The position numbers were made by a program, and so were the translations under genes. A stretch of 53,904 bases of DNA from Saprospiraceae bacterium. GTDB taxonomy: Bacteria; Bacteroidota; Bacteroidia; Chitinophagales; Saprospiraceae. The notes beneath the pieces were generated by a model, which saw nothing but the letters and a program-made list of their open reading frames with translations, was not told where the DNA came from and did not search any database. Positions 1 to 9,800 of this stretch are shown one piece after another (position 1 is the stretch's first letter; each line of letters begins with the position of its first letter). The stretch lies in assembly GCA_022841505.1 (NCBI GenBank), contig JALHRK010000003.1:1-53904 (forward strand), written 5' to 3'.

Positions 1-43
1 TCCATTGCCTTTCATTTCTAACTTCTTTGTAGCTAATTGCCAT
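1..43 (-). CDS. Possible 5' end of a transposase-like gene (partial)
   Basis: Reading leftward from an ATG at 43, an open frame of 14 codons (MAISYKEVRNERQW) runs off the left edge. The opening resembles, from memory, the first residues of Bacteroidota DDE transposases that begin with a 'YKEVRN/YEELKN'-type segment. Only 14 residues are visible, so neither the family nor even the reality of the gene can be settled. The rest of the left flank up to the repeats at 161 shows no other coding signal. Confidence 0.25.
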   Translation of the reverse strand, partial: MAISYKEVRNERQW

Positions 44-160
44 AAAATCAGATTTGAAGCAAATATACGAACTCTGGGAATCAATCGGTTACAACACAAC
101 AACTCTAATAATAAAATCATGAGCTCATTGCATTTACTGCACACTTCCTGCTTTCGATAG

Positions 161-307
161 CCACCATCAAAATCCCGAAGGGATGACATGATTATAGAAA
201 TGGTCGTGCAACAGCCCCCATCAAAATCCCGAAGGGATGACATGATTATAGAAATGGTCGTGCAACAGCCACCATCAAAATCCCGAAGGGATGACATGAT
301 TATAGAT
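161..307. repeat. 54-bp direct repeat, two full copies and one partial
   Basis: Near-identical 54-bp units start at 161, 215 and 269. The third stops after about 39 bp, just before the ATG at 323. Each unit carries the core ATCCCGAAGGGATGACATG, in which CCCGAAGGG is a short palindrome, followed by ATTATAGAAATGGTCGTGC. Similar 'CCCGAAGGGATGACATGATTATAG' intergenic repeats are common in Bacteroidota genomes (recollection). Because 54 is a multiple of three and the units lack stops, the repeats read in frame with the downstream gene and would give a spurious N-terminal extension. Confidence 0.85.
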
Positions 308-322
308 GATAAAAAAACAACC

Positions 323-2920
323 ATGAAGTACCCGCGCATTTTGAAGTTATCCCTGTTATTCATCTGCATCTGCCACTTGGGACAGGCACAAGTGACCAAT
401 ACAAATGCTAAACGAAACGTTCTCGTTGACGACAAAGGCGTCATGCGCTGGGAAGACACCAAACAGGAAATCCAGGGCTTCGGCGTCAATTACACCGTCC
501 CGTTTGCGCATGCTTACCGCTCGGCGAAAAAACTGGGCATTGACCCGCTCAAAGCCATTGACGAAGACGTGTATCATTTTTCCAGATTGGGTTTTGACCT
601 GTACCGGGTACACGTTTGGGATACGGAAATCAGCGATACCTTGGGCAATTTGTTGTACAATGAAAACCTGCATGCGTTCGATTATTTGCTAAAAAAATTG
701 GGCGAACGAAACATCAATTACGTCCTCACCCCAATCGCCTTTTGGGGCAATGGCTGGCCGGAACCGGACGAGCCAACGCCTGGGTTTTCTGCCAAATACG
801 GAAAAGACAACTGCCTCACCGATCCGGGCGCCATCAAAGCTCAGGAGAACTACCTGTTCCAGTTCATGAACCACATCAACCCTTACACTGGGGTGGCGTA
901 TAAAGACGATCCCCGACTCATTGCCATTGAAATCAGCAATGAACCCCACCACCGGGAAGCGCCGGAAAAAGTAACGGCGTTTATTCAGCGCATGGTGACT
1001 GCGGTAAAAAAAACGGGGAATAAAAAACCGATCTTCTACAACATCAGCCACAGCGTACATTTAGCCGAGGCATATTTCAAAGCCGGCATTCAGGGAGGCA
1101 CCTTTCAATGGTATCCAACCGGGTTGGGTTACCAGCAGGAATTGACCGGAAATTTATTGCCCAATGTGGATGATTACGACATCACTTTTGATGCGACGAT
1201 CAAAAAATACAAAGGCGCCAAATTGGTCTATGAGTTTGACGCTGCCGACGTCGCAAAATCCTACATGTACCCCGCAATGGCCCGCTCCTTCCGGGAAGCA
1301 GGTATTCAGATCGCTACGCATTTTGCGTATGATCCCCAATTTTTGGCTTACGCCAATACGGAATACAATACCCACCACATGAATTTGGCGTATACGCCCA
1401 ACAAAGCGCTGAGTTTGAAAATTTGCGCTGAAATTTTCCACCGTATTCCCATGTATAAAGACTATGGATCTTACCCGGAAAATACCGTTTTTGATGGATT
1501 TTCCATTAATTATGAACAAGACCTTGCACTGTTTAATACAGCGGAAAAATATTATTACACCAACCATACCACCGTTCCTCCGGCAAATCCTTCGGACCTC
1601 AAACACGTGGCAGGCTTCGGAAATTCTCCCGTTGTAACCTATCCCGGAACGGGCGCTTATTTTCTGGATCAGTTGGAAAGCGGCGTATGGCGACTGGAAG
1701 TGATGCCCGACGCCGGAATCATCGCAAATCAGTACGGCAGAAACAGCCTTGAAAAAACCGTAGCGGTGGTGCAATGGAATCAAAATCCGATGACGATCAA
1801 CTTAAGCGATCTGGGGCGTGATTTTTCCATCCAGCCGCTCAATGCCGGGAACGGCCATCAACCCGAAGTTTCCAACGGGAAATTTGTCGTTGCTCCCGGG
1901 GCTTACCTGCTGACCAAAGCAGGCAAAAAATCCGGGTGGAAAGCAAGCGATGTCTGGCAAAATATCCGGTTGAATGAATTCCACGCCCCTGTATCAACCG
2001 TGGATAAAACCTACGTCGTCCATCAACCTGCTGATTTTGCGATAGCCGATGCGCCGTTGAAGGTGGAAGTGCAGGTCATTACGCCGGATCCTTCAGTAAG
2101 CGTTCAGCTCCAGTTGACGAATGGCCCGAATTGGAAAATGATCAATATGGAACGAAAAAGCGGCTTTGCGTACGCTGCCGAAATTCCCCGGGAGCAAGTG
2201 AGTCAGGGATTTTTGACGTATTATATTTATGTAAAAACCGGGGATCAAACAAAAACATTTCCTGCCGGAAAACCGGGATTGCCTTACGACTGGGATTTTT
2301 ACGACCGCAATCCTTACCGCGTTCGGGTGCTTGGAAAAGATCAACCGGTTTATTTATTCAATGCGCAGGAAGACTGGGACGGGCTTTCTTTAACCCGGTG
2401 GTCAAGGGAATCAAAATTGGTTCCCACAGACCAGGTCAACGAATCGGAAGGCCAGATTAAAGTCAACCAACTTTTTCAAAAAGACAATGAAGACCTCAAC
2501 GGAGCGGTTATCCATGATTATACCGCGAAGGCTTATCTCAATAAAAAAATAAACCCGGTGAGGGCGCAATTATCTGGTAAAAAGACCTTGGTGGTCAAAG
2601 CCAGGTCGTTAGACGCCGGGACAAAAGCCATCCAGGTAGCGCTGGTTACCAAAGACGGAAGCGCCTACGGAAAAATCATTGAGCTCGATACAGCAATGAA
2701 GGAATACAAAATCCCGGTTGCAGAACTGATCAAAGTAAAAACGGTGACGATGCCGCGGCCTTATCCCACTTTTTTGCCCTATTATTTTTTGAACACCAGC
2801 ATGGATGCTTTGAAATTAGAGGACATTGAGGGGGTACAGATTTCCATTGGCCCTGGGCTTCCAGAGGCGAAGTTGACGGGCCAGCATAGTGTTGGGCTGG
2901 TGAGTTTGAGGTTAGAATAA
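323..2920 (+). CDS. Secreted glycoside hydrolase, cellulase-superfamily TIM barrel (GH5-like)
   Basis: An 865-residue exported protein. The chosen ATG is followed by a Lys/Arg-rich start and a hydrophobic signal peptide ending near GQAQ (residues 1-23). An earlier in-frame start at 188 would lie inside the 54-bp repeats and is rejected. Residues about 50-400 look like a (beta/alpha)8 clan-A hydrolase: GFGVNY after strand 1, LYRVHVWD near 93-100, the acid/base motif EISNEP with Glu207, and a candidate nucleophile Glu304 in LVYEFDA. The rest (about 440-865) should contain beta-rich accessory domains. The exact GH family and substrate cannot be read from the sequence; a plant or microbial beta-glycan is plausible. 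It is a single gene, with no sugar transporter pair (SusC/SusD) nearby. Confidence 0.8.
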   Translation: MKYPRILKLSLLFICICHLGQAQVTNTNAKRNVLVDDKGVMRWEDTKQEIQGFGVNYTVPFAHAYRSAKKLGIDPLKAIDEDVYHFSRLGFDLYRVHVWDTEISDTLGNLLYNENLHAFDYLLKKLGERNINYVLTPIAFWGNGWPEPDEPTPGFSAKYGKDNCLTDPGAIKAQENYLFQFMNHINPYTGVAYKDDPRLIAIEISNEPHHREAPEKVTAFIQRMVTAVKKTGNKKPIFYNISHSVHLAEAYFKAGIQGGTFQWYPTGLGYQQELTGNLLPNVDDYDITFDATIKKYKGAKLVYEFDAADVAKSYMYPAMARSFREAGIQIATHFAYDPQFLAYANTEYNTHHMNLAYTPNKALSLKICAEIFHRIPMYKDYGSYPENTVFDGFSINYEQDLALFNTAEKYYYTNHTTVPPANPSDLKHVAGFGNSPVVTYPGTGAYFLDQLESGVWRLEVMPDAGIIANQYGRNSLEKTVAVVQWNQNPMTINLSDLGRDFSIQPLNAGNGHQPEVSNGKFVVAPGAYLLTKAGKKSGWKASDVWQNIRLNEFHAPVSTVDKTYVVHQPADFAIADAPLKVEVQVITPDPSVSVQLQLTNGPNWKMINMERKSGFAYAAEIPREQVSQGFLTYYIYVKTGDQTKTFPAGKPGLPYDWDFYDRNPYRVRVLGKDQPVYLFNAQEDWDGLSLTRWSRESKLVPTDQVNESEGQIKVNQLFQKDNEDLNGAVIHDYTAKAYLNKKINPVRAQLSGKKTLVVKARSLDAGTKAIQVALVTKDGSAYGKIIELDTAMKEYKIPVAELIKVKTVTMPRPYPTFLPYYFLNTSMDALKLEDIEGVQISIGPGLPEAKLTGQHSVGLVSLRLE

Positions 2921-3014
2921 AAAAAACGATGCTATATGCAATTTTTCAAGGATGCATCAACGTTAAAGCAACTGAATCAAGATTTGATTCATTGTTAACC
3001 AAAAAACATTCATT

Positions 3015-3560
3015 ATGAAAACGAAAAAAAGCCTGATTGGCATTATGGCCATGTTGGCTCTCACCATGGGATTTGTGAAACCCGAAGATTGGTTTCTGCT
3101 TAAATCCGAAGTATTTCAAATTGAATTTCCGAAGGAACCGGCCACTACAACAGAAGTAATTGATTCTGAAATCGGGGCATTGGAAATGAAAATCTTTCTG
3201 TACGATGCCTCTCAAGCCGGAACAGATGACAATTTGGTCTATATGGCGACATACATTGAATATCCGGATACCTTGATTAGCTCTGAGCAAACAGACAAAA
3301 TATCTGCTATTTTTAGAGGTGCAATTGACGGGATGGTCAACAATGTTTCCGGAAAATTATTGTCAGAAAGCGAAATCACCTTGAATGGATTCCCTGGAAA
3401 AGAGGTCAAAATTGATTTCAGAAATGGACTGGCCATCTTCAAAGTTCGTTTTTACCTGATTAAGCATAAAATGTATATCATTCAAACCATCACAGAAACG
3501 GGGAAATTTCCCAACAAATCTGTTGACCGGTTTTTGGACTCCTTTAAATTGATCAATTAA
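3015..3560 (+). CDS. Small exported protein of unknown function
   Basis: A 181-residue protein starting MKTKKSLIGIMAMLALTMG, a short cleavable-looking signal peptide. The mature part alternates charged and hydrophobic strands (FQIEFPKEP near 36-44, then LVYMATYIEYP) and ends with an amphipathic segment (KSVDRFLDSFKLIN). The layout (strand, helix of about 25 residues, then strands and a C-terminal helix) resembles small periplasmic DcrB/PsbP-like folds, but no diagnostic motif supports that. It is preceded by 94 bp after the hydrolase gene and followed by a strong hairpin at 3621, so it probably ends its own transcription unit. Function unknown. Confidence 0.75.
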   Translation: MKTKKSLIGIMAMLALTMGFVKPEDWFLLKSEVFQIEFPKEPATTTEVIDSEIGALEMKIFLYDASQAGTDDNLVYMATYIEYPDTLISSEQTDKISAIFRGAIDGMVNNVSGKLLSESEITLNGFPGKEVKIDFRNGLAIFKVRFYLIKHKMYIIQTITETGKFPNKSVDRFLDSFKLIN

Positions 3561-3620
3561 TTATTAGCCTGCTACGGCACAATTAGCGCATTGGCAATCA
3601 TGCGTTGCGGCCTTGGTAAT

Positions 3621-3673
3621 TAATTTTTGAGCGCCTTGTTTGCCTTCGGGACAGACAAGGCGCTCAAAAATTA
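3621..3673. terminator. 19-bp perfect inverted repeat, probable terminator
   Basis: The arm at 3621-3639 (TAATTTTTGAGCGCCTTGT) is the exact reverse complement of 3655-3673, with a 15-nt loop. The GC-rich centre of the stem is flanked on the outside by T-rich and A-rich stretches in both orientations, as in bidirectional intrinsic terminators. It lies between the small exported protein gene and the SIR2-TIR operon and probably isolates the two transcription units. Confidence 0.75.
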
Positions 3674-3763
3674 CAAATAGCGTAAAACATCAGGAAAGTT
3701 GAAATATCTTACCGGAAGTTAATTTATTGCTATTTTTACTACCTTGAAACAATCAGAGACGCG

Positions 3764-5128
3764 ATGCTGGAAGACCACTGGAAAGACCTCCTGTATGCAC
3801 TTACCAAAGGTAAATGTGTAGTCCTATTGGGCGCAGGACTGTCCGTAAAAAACCGGGATTCTGTTACCCGACCGCTTACGGAATGGCTGGCGCTGGAACT
3901 GGCAGATCAGTTAACACAGGATTATCCGGATCATCCTTTGGTCAAGACCGAATTATCCCAACTGCTGTATGTAGCCACCGAATATTACAACAAAAAAGGA
4001 AAATACAACCTGCTTTCAGCGGTTGAAGGGTTTTACAGCAAGCATGCAAAGCAATGTTGCGAAACCCATAGTTTGCTGGCAGAGTTACCATTAGGATTGA
4101 TCATCTGTTCCAGCCCCGACCTGATGGTCAGTGAGGCTTATCGCCAATTGTTCAAGAGTTTTGACGCTGCGCACTACGCATACTCCAAAGACCGCACTTC
4201 GGAGGCTAAAAACAATTTGTCGGAAGAAAATGACAGCGCGCCCGACGCTTCTCCTGACAATCCTTTGGTCTATCATCTTTTGGGTAGCATTTCCAACCCG
4301 GATTCTTTGATTTTGACGGAAAAAGACCGACTAAATTTTCTCGAAGACATCATTCGCCACAACAATGCCATTTCCAACAAGGTGCTCAAGCAGATGACGA
4401 AAGACAAAATTTATTTGTTTCTCGGCTTCGACTTTGAACAATGGCATTTACGGCTTTTGTTGCGGGCGCTGAATCTGGACGAGGCCCAGGAAGCGCCGCT
4501 TTATGCGCCCAATGGCCAGGCTCAACTCAATACCGGAGCGATGGTATTTTTCCAGAGGCAGTACAAACTGGAGTTTTTGCAAATCTCGAGCGAAACCTTT
4601 GTTCGGGAATTGCATGAACGCTACTTCAACGCGCCGCAGCCGACCCCGGTTAACGATGCAGTCGAAGCTAAAATAAATGTGTACTACATGTACCACGAGC
4701 AGGATGAGGCTTTGAAAGTACAACTTGATCAAAGCCTTGCGCCGCTGCGTTTGAGCCGGAAAATCAAAACCTGGGACGAATCAAAACTATTGCCCGGAGC
4801 CGAATGGAAAGAAGAAATAGCCCGGCAAATCGAGCAGGCCAACTTAGTTTTGTTATTGGTCAGCAGCGATTTCATGGCTTCAGAGGAACTATATCAGGGA
4901 CAGCTTCAACAGGCGTTGCAACGCCAGCGACAGGGAAAAGCCGCGATATGCCCGATCCTGGCCCGACCCAGCTATTATGAAACTGCTGTTTTTTCTAAAC
5001 TGCACAGCATACTCCCCCGCAATAAAAAATTCATTACCCTGTGGGACAACGAAGATGAAGCCTTTCGGCATATTGCTATGGAAGTTGAAAAAATTGTAGA
5101 CGTACTCACCGAAAATCTCAAAACCTAA
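3764..5128 (+). CDS. SIR2-like plus TIR domain protein (candidate conflict/signalling protein)
   Basis: A 454-residue soluble protein. Residues about 10-290 look like a SIR2-like Rossmann domain: VVLLGAGLS at 19-27, LVYHLLGSI at 168-176 and SLILTEKD. Residues about 304-440 look like a TIR domain: INVYYMYHEQDEAL, then KTWDESKLLPGAEW at 335-348 and LVLLLVSSDFMASEEL at 361-376. Both folds can be NAD-processing effectors, but key residues look altered. The SIR2 'TTNYD' Asn aligns with Ser117 and the 'LHG' His with Leu173. The TIR catalytic Glu position appears to be Gln380. The stop is 3 bp before the next ATG, so it is co-transcribed with the nSTAND ATPase. A weak -7-like TACCTTG lies at 3740-3746. 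No membrane segment or signal peptide is seen. Confidence 0.8.
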   Translation: MLEDHWKDLLYALTKGKCVVLLGAGLSVKNRDSVTRPLTEWLALELADQLTQDYPDHPLVKTELSQLLYVATEYYNKKGKYNLLSAVEGFYSKHAKQCCETHSLLAELPLGLIICSSPDLMVSEAYRQLFKSFDAAHYAYSKDRTSEAKNNLSEENDSAPDASPDNPLVYHLLGSISNPDSLILTEKDRLNFLEDIIRHNNAISNKVLKQMTKDKIYLFLGFDFEQWHLRLLLRALNLDEAQEAPLYAPNGQAQLNTGAMVFFQRQYKLEFLQISSETFVRELHERYFNAPQPTPVNDAVEAKINVYYMYHEQDEALKVQLDQSLAPLRLSRKIKTWDESKLLPGAEWKEEIARQIEQANLVLLLVSSDFMASEELYQGQLQQALQRQRQGKAAICPILARPSYYETAVFSKLHSILPRNKKFITLWDNEDEAFRHIAMEVEKIVDVLTENLKT

Positions 5129-5131
5129 GCA

Positions 5132-6844
5132 ATGAATTACCGTTACCCCGGCCCCGCTTCCTTCCGGGAAGAGGATGAACTCCTTTTCAACGGGAGAAAA
5201 ACAGAGACCCGGTCACTGTACGACCTGCTGATGTCGCAGTCGCTGGTGGTGCTGTTTTCCCGGTCGGGGATGGGTAAAACTTCGTTGCTTCAGGCTGGTA
5301 TCCTCCCTTTGTTGCGCTTCAGCGAATACGACCCCATTATGCTTCGTCTGAACCGCACCGATATACCGCTCGAACGCCAGGTTTCCAGCGACATCCTGCC
5401 GGGCATGCCCGAAGGCAGCACCTTGTGGGAAACGCTCAGGACTTATAACCAGCAACGACATGGGGCGCCTTTTCTAATTTTCGACCAGTTCGAAGAGATT
5501 TTCACCCTTTACAATGAAAGCCAAAGAGCTGTTTTTGTGCGCCATTTGGCCGATGTCATCAATGGAATTTTGCCCACAGAATTGCAGGACATCCTGAAGC
5601 AGGACATCAAAAACGGGCTTTCCGACGCTGAAGCACTGGAACGGGAAAAGCCACCCCGGGTGAAAATCGTATTTTCGATTCGCTCCGACATGCTCCACTT
5701 TCTGCATGCCCTTTCCGGGGATATACGCACCATTCTTCGCAACCGGTTTGAACTGAGAGGCTTGCAACCGATGCGGGCCAAAGAAGCCATCGTCAACCCT
5801 GCGGCGCGGTCGCAGGAAGAAGGCAATTTTAAATCGCCGCCCTACCATTTTTCGGAGGATGCGGTACATGAAATATTGAGCTACCTCAGCCGTCGCCGCC
5901 AAAACCAATTCACCGGCCTGATGCAGGAGCCGGAAATCGAATCTTTCCAGTTGCAGTTGGTTTGTAAATCCATTGAGGAAAAAGTAATCGCCGAAGCCAA
6001 CAAAGGCCAGGTGTTGATTACTCCCGGTTTTTATCAAGGGGAACAGGGACTCAGCGAAGTACTCAACCAGTTCTATGAAGATACGTTGCGAAAAATCACC
6101 GATGAGGTTCAGCGCGATAAAGCACGCCGCCTCATCGAAGGCCATCTTGTGAAAAACGAACGCCGGGTCAGCGTAGACCAGGACACCATTCAAATCACCC
6201 ACCAGGTAGCGCCGGAAACGCTGTCCTTGCTGGTGAATGAACGCCTGCTACGCCGCGACATACGGGAAACCGGCGTGTATTATGAGTTAAGCCACGACAC
6301 TTTAGTGCACCCGGCCCTGCAAAGCCTTCGCAAGTGGGAAGAACAGGAAGTTCGCCGCCGCGCCGCCGAAGCTGAAGCCAAATTCAAAGTAGAAGAAGAA
6401 AAAAGGCAGGAAGCCGAACGCCTGAAACAGGAGGCAGTGAGCCAAAGGGCTTTAGCCGAGGAGCAAAAACAGGAGGCTGAGCGCCAGAAACGGGAAGCAG
6501 AAGACCAAAAGACTTTGGCGGAAAAGCGCCGCAAGCGTTCGCTTTATATTACGGCGATTGCCGTATTGCTTGCCGTAGTCTCCGTTTGGCTGGCTTTTGT
6601 TTCTGAAAAGCGGCTCGAAGAAATAGAGCACGCCAATGCCGGAAGGGATTTGCTAGAGTTTCACCAATACATAGACCGGGGCGACGAGTTGTTCAAAGGC
6701 GGCTATTTCGATTCGGCCCTCGAAATGTACCAGATTGCCGATAGTCTGAGGATTGCGCACCCCGATTTTGAAGAATTGGAGCAGGCAGGGCCCGGGCTGA
6801 AAGAAAAAATCAGGGACTGTGGTGCTGCCCTTAAAAATAAATAA
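5132..6844 (+). CDS. nSTAND-type P-loop ATPase with coiled coil and one membrane segment
   Basis: A 570-residue protein that opens like the Novel STAND NTPase 1 family: YPGPASFREEDELLFNGR at 5-22, Walker A SRSGMGKTS at 43-51, Walker B LIFDQFEE at 115-122, an Arg-containing strand (FSIRSDM, 181-187) and FELRGLQPM near 206. A winged-helix region ends with YYELSHDTLVHPAL at 383-395. Residues about 403-468 form a highly charged coiled coil. A single hydrophobic span, about 471-490, is followed by roughly 80 residues that look like one TPR-type helical pair (GGYFDSALEMYQIADSL). The expected topology is a cytoplasmic ATPase and a periplasmic tail. It lies 3 bp after the SIR2-TIR gene and 11 bp before the WG-repeat gene. 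It may couple an envelope or cytoplasmic signal to the SIR2-TIR partner. Confidence 0.85.
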   Translation: MNYRYPGPASFREEDELLFNGRKTETRSLYDLLMSQSLVVLFSRSGMGKTSLLQAGILPLLRFSEYDPIMLRLNRTDIPLERQVSSDILPGMPEGSTLWETLRTYNQQRHGAPFLIFDQFEEIFTLYNESQRAVFVRHLADVINGILPTELQDILKQDIKNGLSDAEALEREKPPRVKIVFSIRSDMLHFLHALSGDIRTILRNRFELRGLQPMRAKEAIVNPAARSQEEGNFKSPPYHFSEDAVHEILSYLSRRRQNQFTGLMQEPEIESFQLQLVCKSIEEKVIAEANKGQVLITPGFYQGEQGLSEVLNQFYEDTLRKITDEVQRDKARRLIEGHLVKNERRVSVDQDTIQITHQVAPETLSLLVNERLLRRDIRETGVYYELSHDTLVHPALQSLRKWEEQEVRRRAAEAEAKFKVEEEKRQEAERLKQEAVSQRALAEEQKQEAERQKREAEDQKTLAEKRRKRSLYITAIAVLLAVVSVWLAFVSEKRLEEIEHANAGRDLLEFHQYIDRGDELFKGGYFDSALEMYQIADSLRIAHPDFEELEQAGPGLKEKIRDCGAALKNK

Positions 6845-6855
6845 ATCCCCGCGAC

Positions 6856-9800
6856 ATGAAAAAACACCTCCCCATTCTGTTGTGTGCACTTTGTATCGCC
6901 AACCTTGCTGCCGCTCAAAAACGCTGCAAGGAGTACGATAAAATATTGCAAAACATCGAGTCCGTCATTTCCCGGGGACAATTGGACTCCGCCCACATGC
7001 ACCTGCGCGCACTGCGTGCCTGCGCGCCAGCAGAAGACTCGCTGGCGGAAGCCTGGAATACGCGGATCATTGAGGGATTTAAAGCGCTGATCACAAAATC
7101 GGAAGCGGATGAGAAAACAGCCCAAGAACAAGCCGACCGTGCAAACAGAAAAGAAAAAGAAGCTCAAGCCAACCTGAAAAGAGCCAACCGCCTCATTGAA
7201 CACTTCAATTTCCGGGAGGAAAAAGCGGCCTGGGCTTATAAAAACGGAAAATTTGGCGTAATCGACCGGGAAGGCCGCCTCCTTGGAAAACACGGCTTCA
7301 TTTACGAAACCCCCGATTCTTTTTTATACGGCATTGCGCTGGCTAAGGTAAACAACCAATTCGTGTTTGTCGGCGAAAACGGCGACGAATTGACAGAGCG
7401 GGATGATTACGCCCTGCTCGTATATCCCAAAGCATACCGGGTCGGCCACGCCAATAAAGACGAAGACCGTTTCTATGGGGAACCGGAAGCTTTTTGGGTA
7501 GATTACAGAAAAGCTTCCCTGCAAAATCCCATGGCGCTTGCCGTGTACGATAATTTCAGAACAACAAGATATGCCATAGATTTTTTCATGAAGGATTCTT
7601 TATGGGGGATTATGGACAAAAATGGCAATACATTACTCAGGCCGCAATTTTCGGAAATTCAAAGTTTTAAAAATGGCTTTTTCAAAATAGAAAAAAACAA
7701 AACCTGGGGCTGGATAGACACAACAGGACAGGTCAAAATCCGCCCCCAGTTTGATGAGGCAGGAGATTTCAACAATGGCTTAGCCAAAGTCAAAAAAGAG
7801 GATAAATTGTATTTTATCAACACCCGTGGGTATGCGGCTATACCGTTAGATTACGACTCCACCGGTGAATTTTCAGACGGCTTGGCATGCGTACAAAAAG
7901 GCCATCTCTGGGGGTTTATTGACACGACAGGCAGGGAAACCATCACCCCGCAATACGACGAAGCCGGAGATTTTCGCTACGGTTTGGCGCGGGTAAAAAA
8001 AGACAGCGCCTGGAGTTATATAGACCGGAACAACCGCGTTGTTTTTACGACCCCCTACAAGGAAGTCGGCGATTTTTACTTCGGTTTGGCAAGGGTCAGA
8101 AAAGACAGTTTGTGGGGGTATATTGATGTGAAAGGAAATGAAAAAGTACCGCAGGTATTTGAACAGGCAGGTGAGTTATCAAACTGGGGACGTGCCTGGG
8201 TGGAAAAAGCGGGAGGTTCGTATGGGATAATGGATAGCGTGGGCAACGTACAGATTAGTCCGGAAGCTAACGCCAGGCATACTTCGTATCTTTCAAATGG
8301 CTTGTTCTGGATAAAAAGATCAGATGAGGGCTATTATTTTTTGTGTGACAGTTCGGGAAAAGAATTGATCGCGCCCCGTTTTGACGAAATAAGCAGTTTT
8401 GATGAGGAAGGCATTGCGCTGGTTAAAGAAAACGGAAATTGGATACTTGTAGATACCTTCGGGATTGAACAGTTGGTTTCTACCAATGAAACAAGGGAAT
8501 ATTTTAATGCAGGGTTTGCTGTTTTCAAAACAAACGGCTTGTTTGGGGTGATGGATACGCTTGGAAAAGTGCGCATCCCTTGCCGTTACAATTTCATTGA
8601 GCGCATAGAGGATGACCTTTTTTCGGTGAACATCGGGGGCAAGGAAGATGATGAATACCATTCCATTACCGGCGGTCTTTGGGGTTGCGTGGACACCGCG
8701 GGCGTCGTGCGGATCCCTTTGAAGTACCAGGCAGTAGAAGGCTTTAAAAACGGTTTCGCCATCGTAATGCGGGATAGCCTCTGGGGAGTTGTTGACCGGA
8801 ACGGAATTGAAAAAATTCCTCCCCGTTACACTCGTGCAGAATCTTTTAAAAATCACCTTTTTAAAGTAAATACAGGGGGCAAAAAAAACGAATATAGAAG
8901 TGTTTCCGGGGGGCTGTGGGGCTTTGTTGACACGGCAGGAGTCGAGCAGGTTCCTTTGCGCTACACTCGAATTGAGGCTTTTTTTGACGGGTATGCTAAG
9001 GTAAATATTGGCGGTGAAGAAAACCCAGACGGGGGCATCACCGGGGGGCTTTGGGGTTTGATAGATACGCTTGGCATTGAACGAATCCCCCCTCATTACA
9101 ATCATATTGAGCCTTTTTATTTTTATGATGGCCTGGCCCGGGTAAACAAAGGCGGTAAGGAAAACGAATTTGGACAAATAACGGGTGGTCTATGGGGCTT
9201 TTTCGATACCCTGGGCGTCGAACGAATCCCTGTAAAATACCAGTCGGCTATTTGTTGTCATGGCGGATATATAGCTGTTATGCAAGATAGTTTATGGGGG
9301 GGTGTTAACCGCAACGGAATTGAAAAAATCCCCACCCGCTACACGGCTGTCGGAACTTATTCAGACGGTTTGATCCAGGTAAATAGGGGCGGCAAAATAA
9401 ATGAAGCCGGGATGGTTGTTGGCGGTTTGTGGGGTTGGTCAGATACGACGGGTATCGAACAAATTCCTTTGAAATACCAGGCAATTGGCGATTTTTACGA
9501 TGGTTATGCCCCGGTCATGCGGGATAGTTTGTGGGGATTTGTTGACCGAAACGGAATTGAAAAAATCCCTTTCCGCTACACCATGGCTGAGTCTTTTCAA
9601 AATGGTCTTGCCAAAGTGAATTCAGGCGGCCTGTGGGGCTGCATAGATCCGATGGGTATCGAGCGAATTCCTTTGAAATACCAGGCAATTGGTCATTTTA
9701 ACGGGAATTGTTTTCCAGTGATGCAGGATAGTCTCTGGGGGTTCCTTGATCGGGATGGCTACGAAAAATCCGAACGCCAATACACCCATTTTGAAGACCT

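Noticed and set aside
161-307. CRISPR-like array at the left end
   Set aside because: The units are contiguous 54-bp direct repeats with no variable spacers, only three copies, and no cas genes nearby.
188-322. N-terminal extension of the glycoside hydrolase
   Set aside because: It is encoded by the 54-bp intergenic repeats; the ATG at 323 gives a proper signal peptide.
3740-3746. Promoter for the SIR2-TIR operon at TACCTTG
   Set aside because: One base short of TAnnTTTG and no good -33 element at the right distance; mentioned in the gene entry but not called as a feature.
8320-9177. Long minus-strand open frame of 285 codons inside the WG-repeat gene
   Set aside because: It is a mirror of the repeated coding sequence; the plus-strand WG modules explain it fully.
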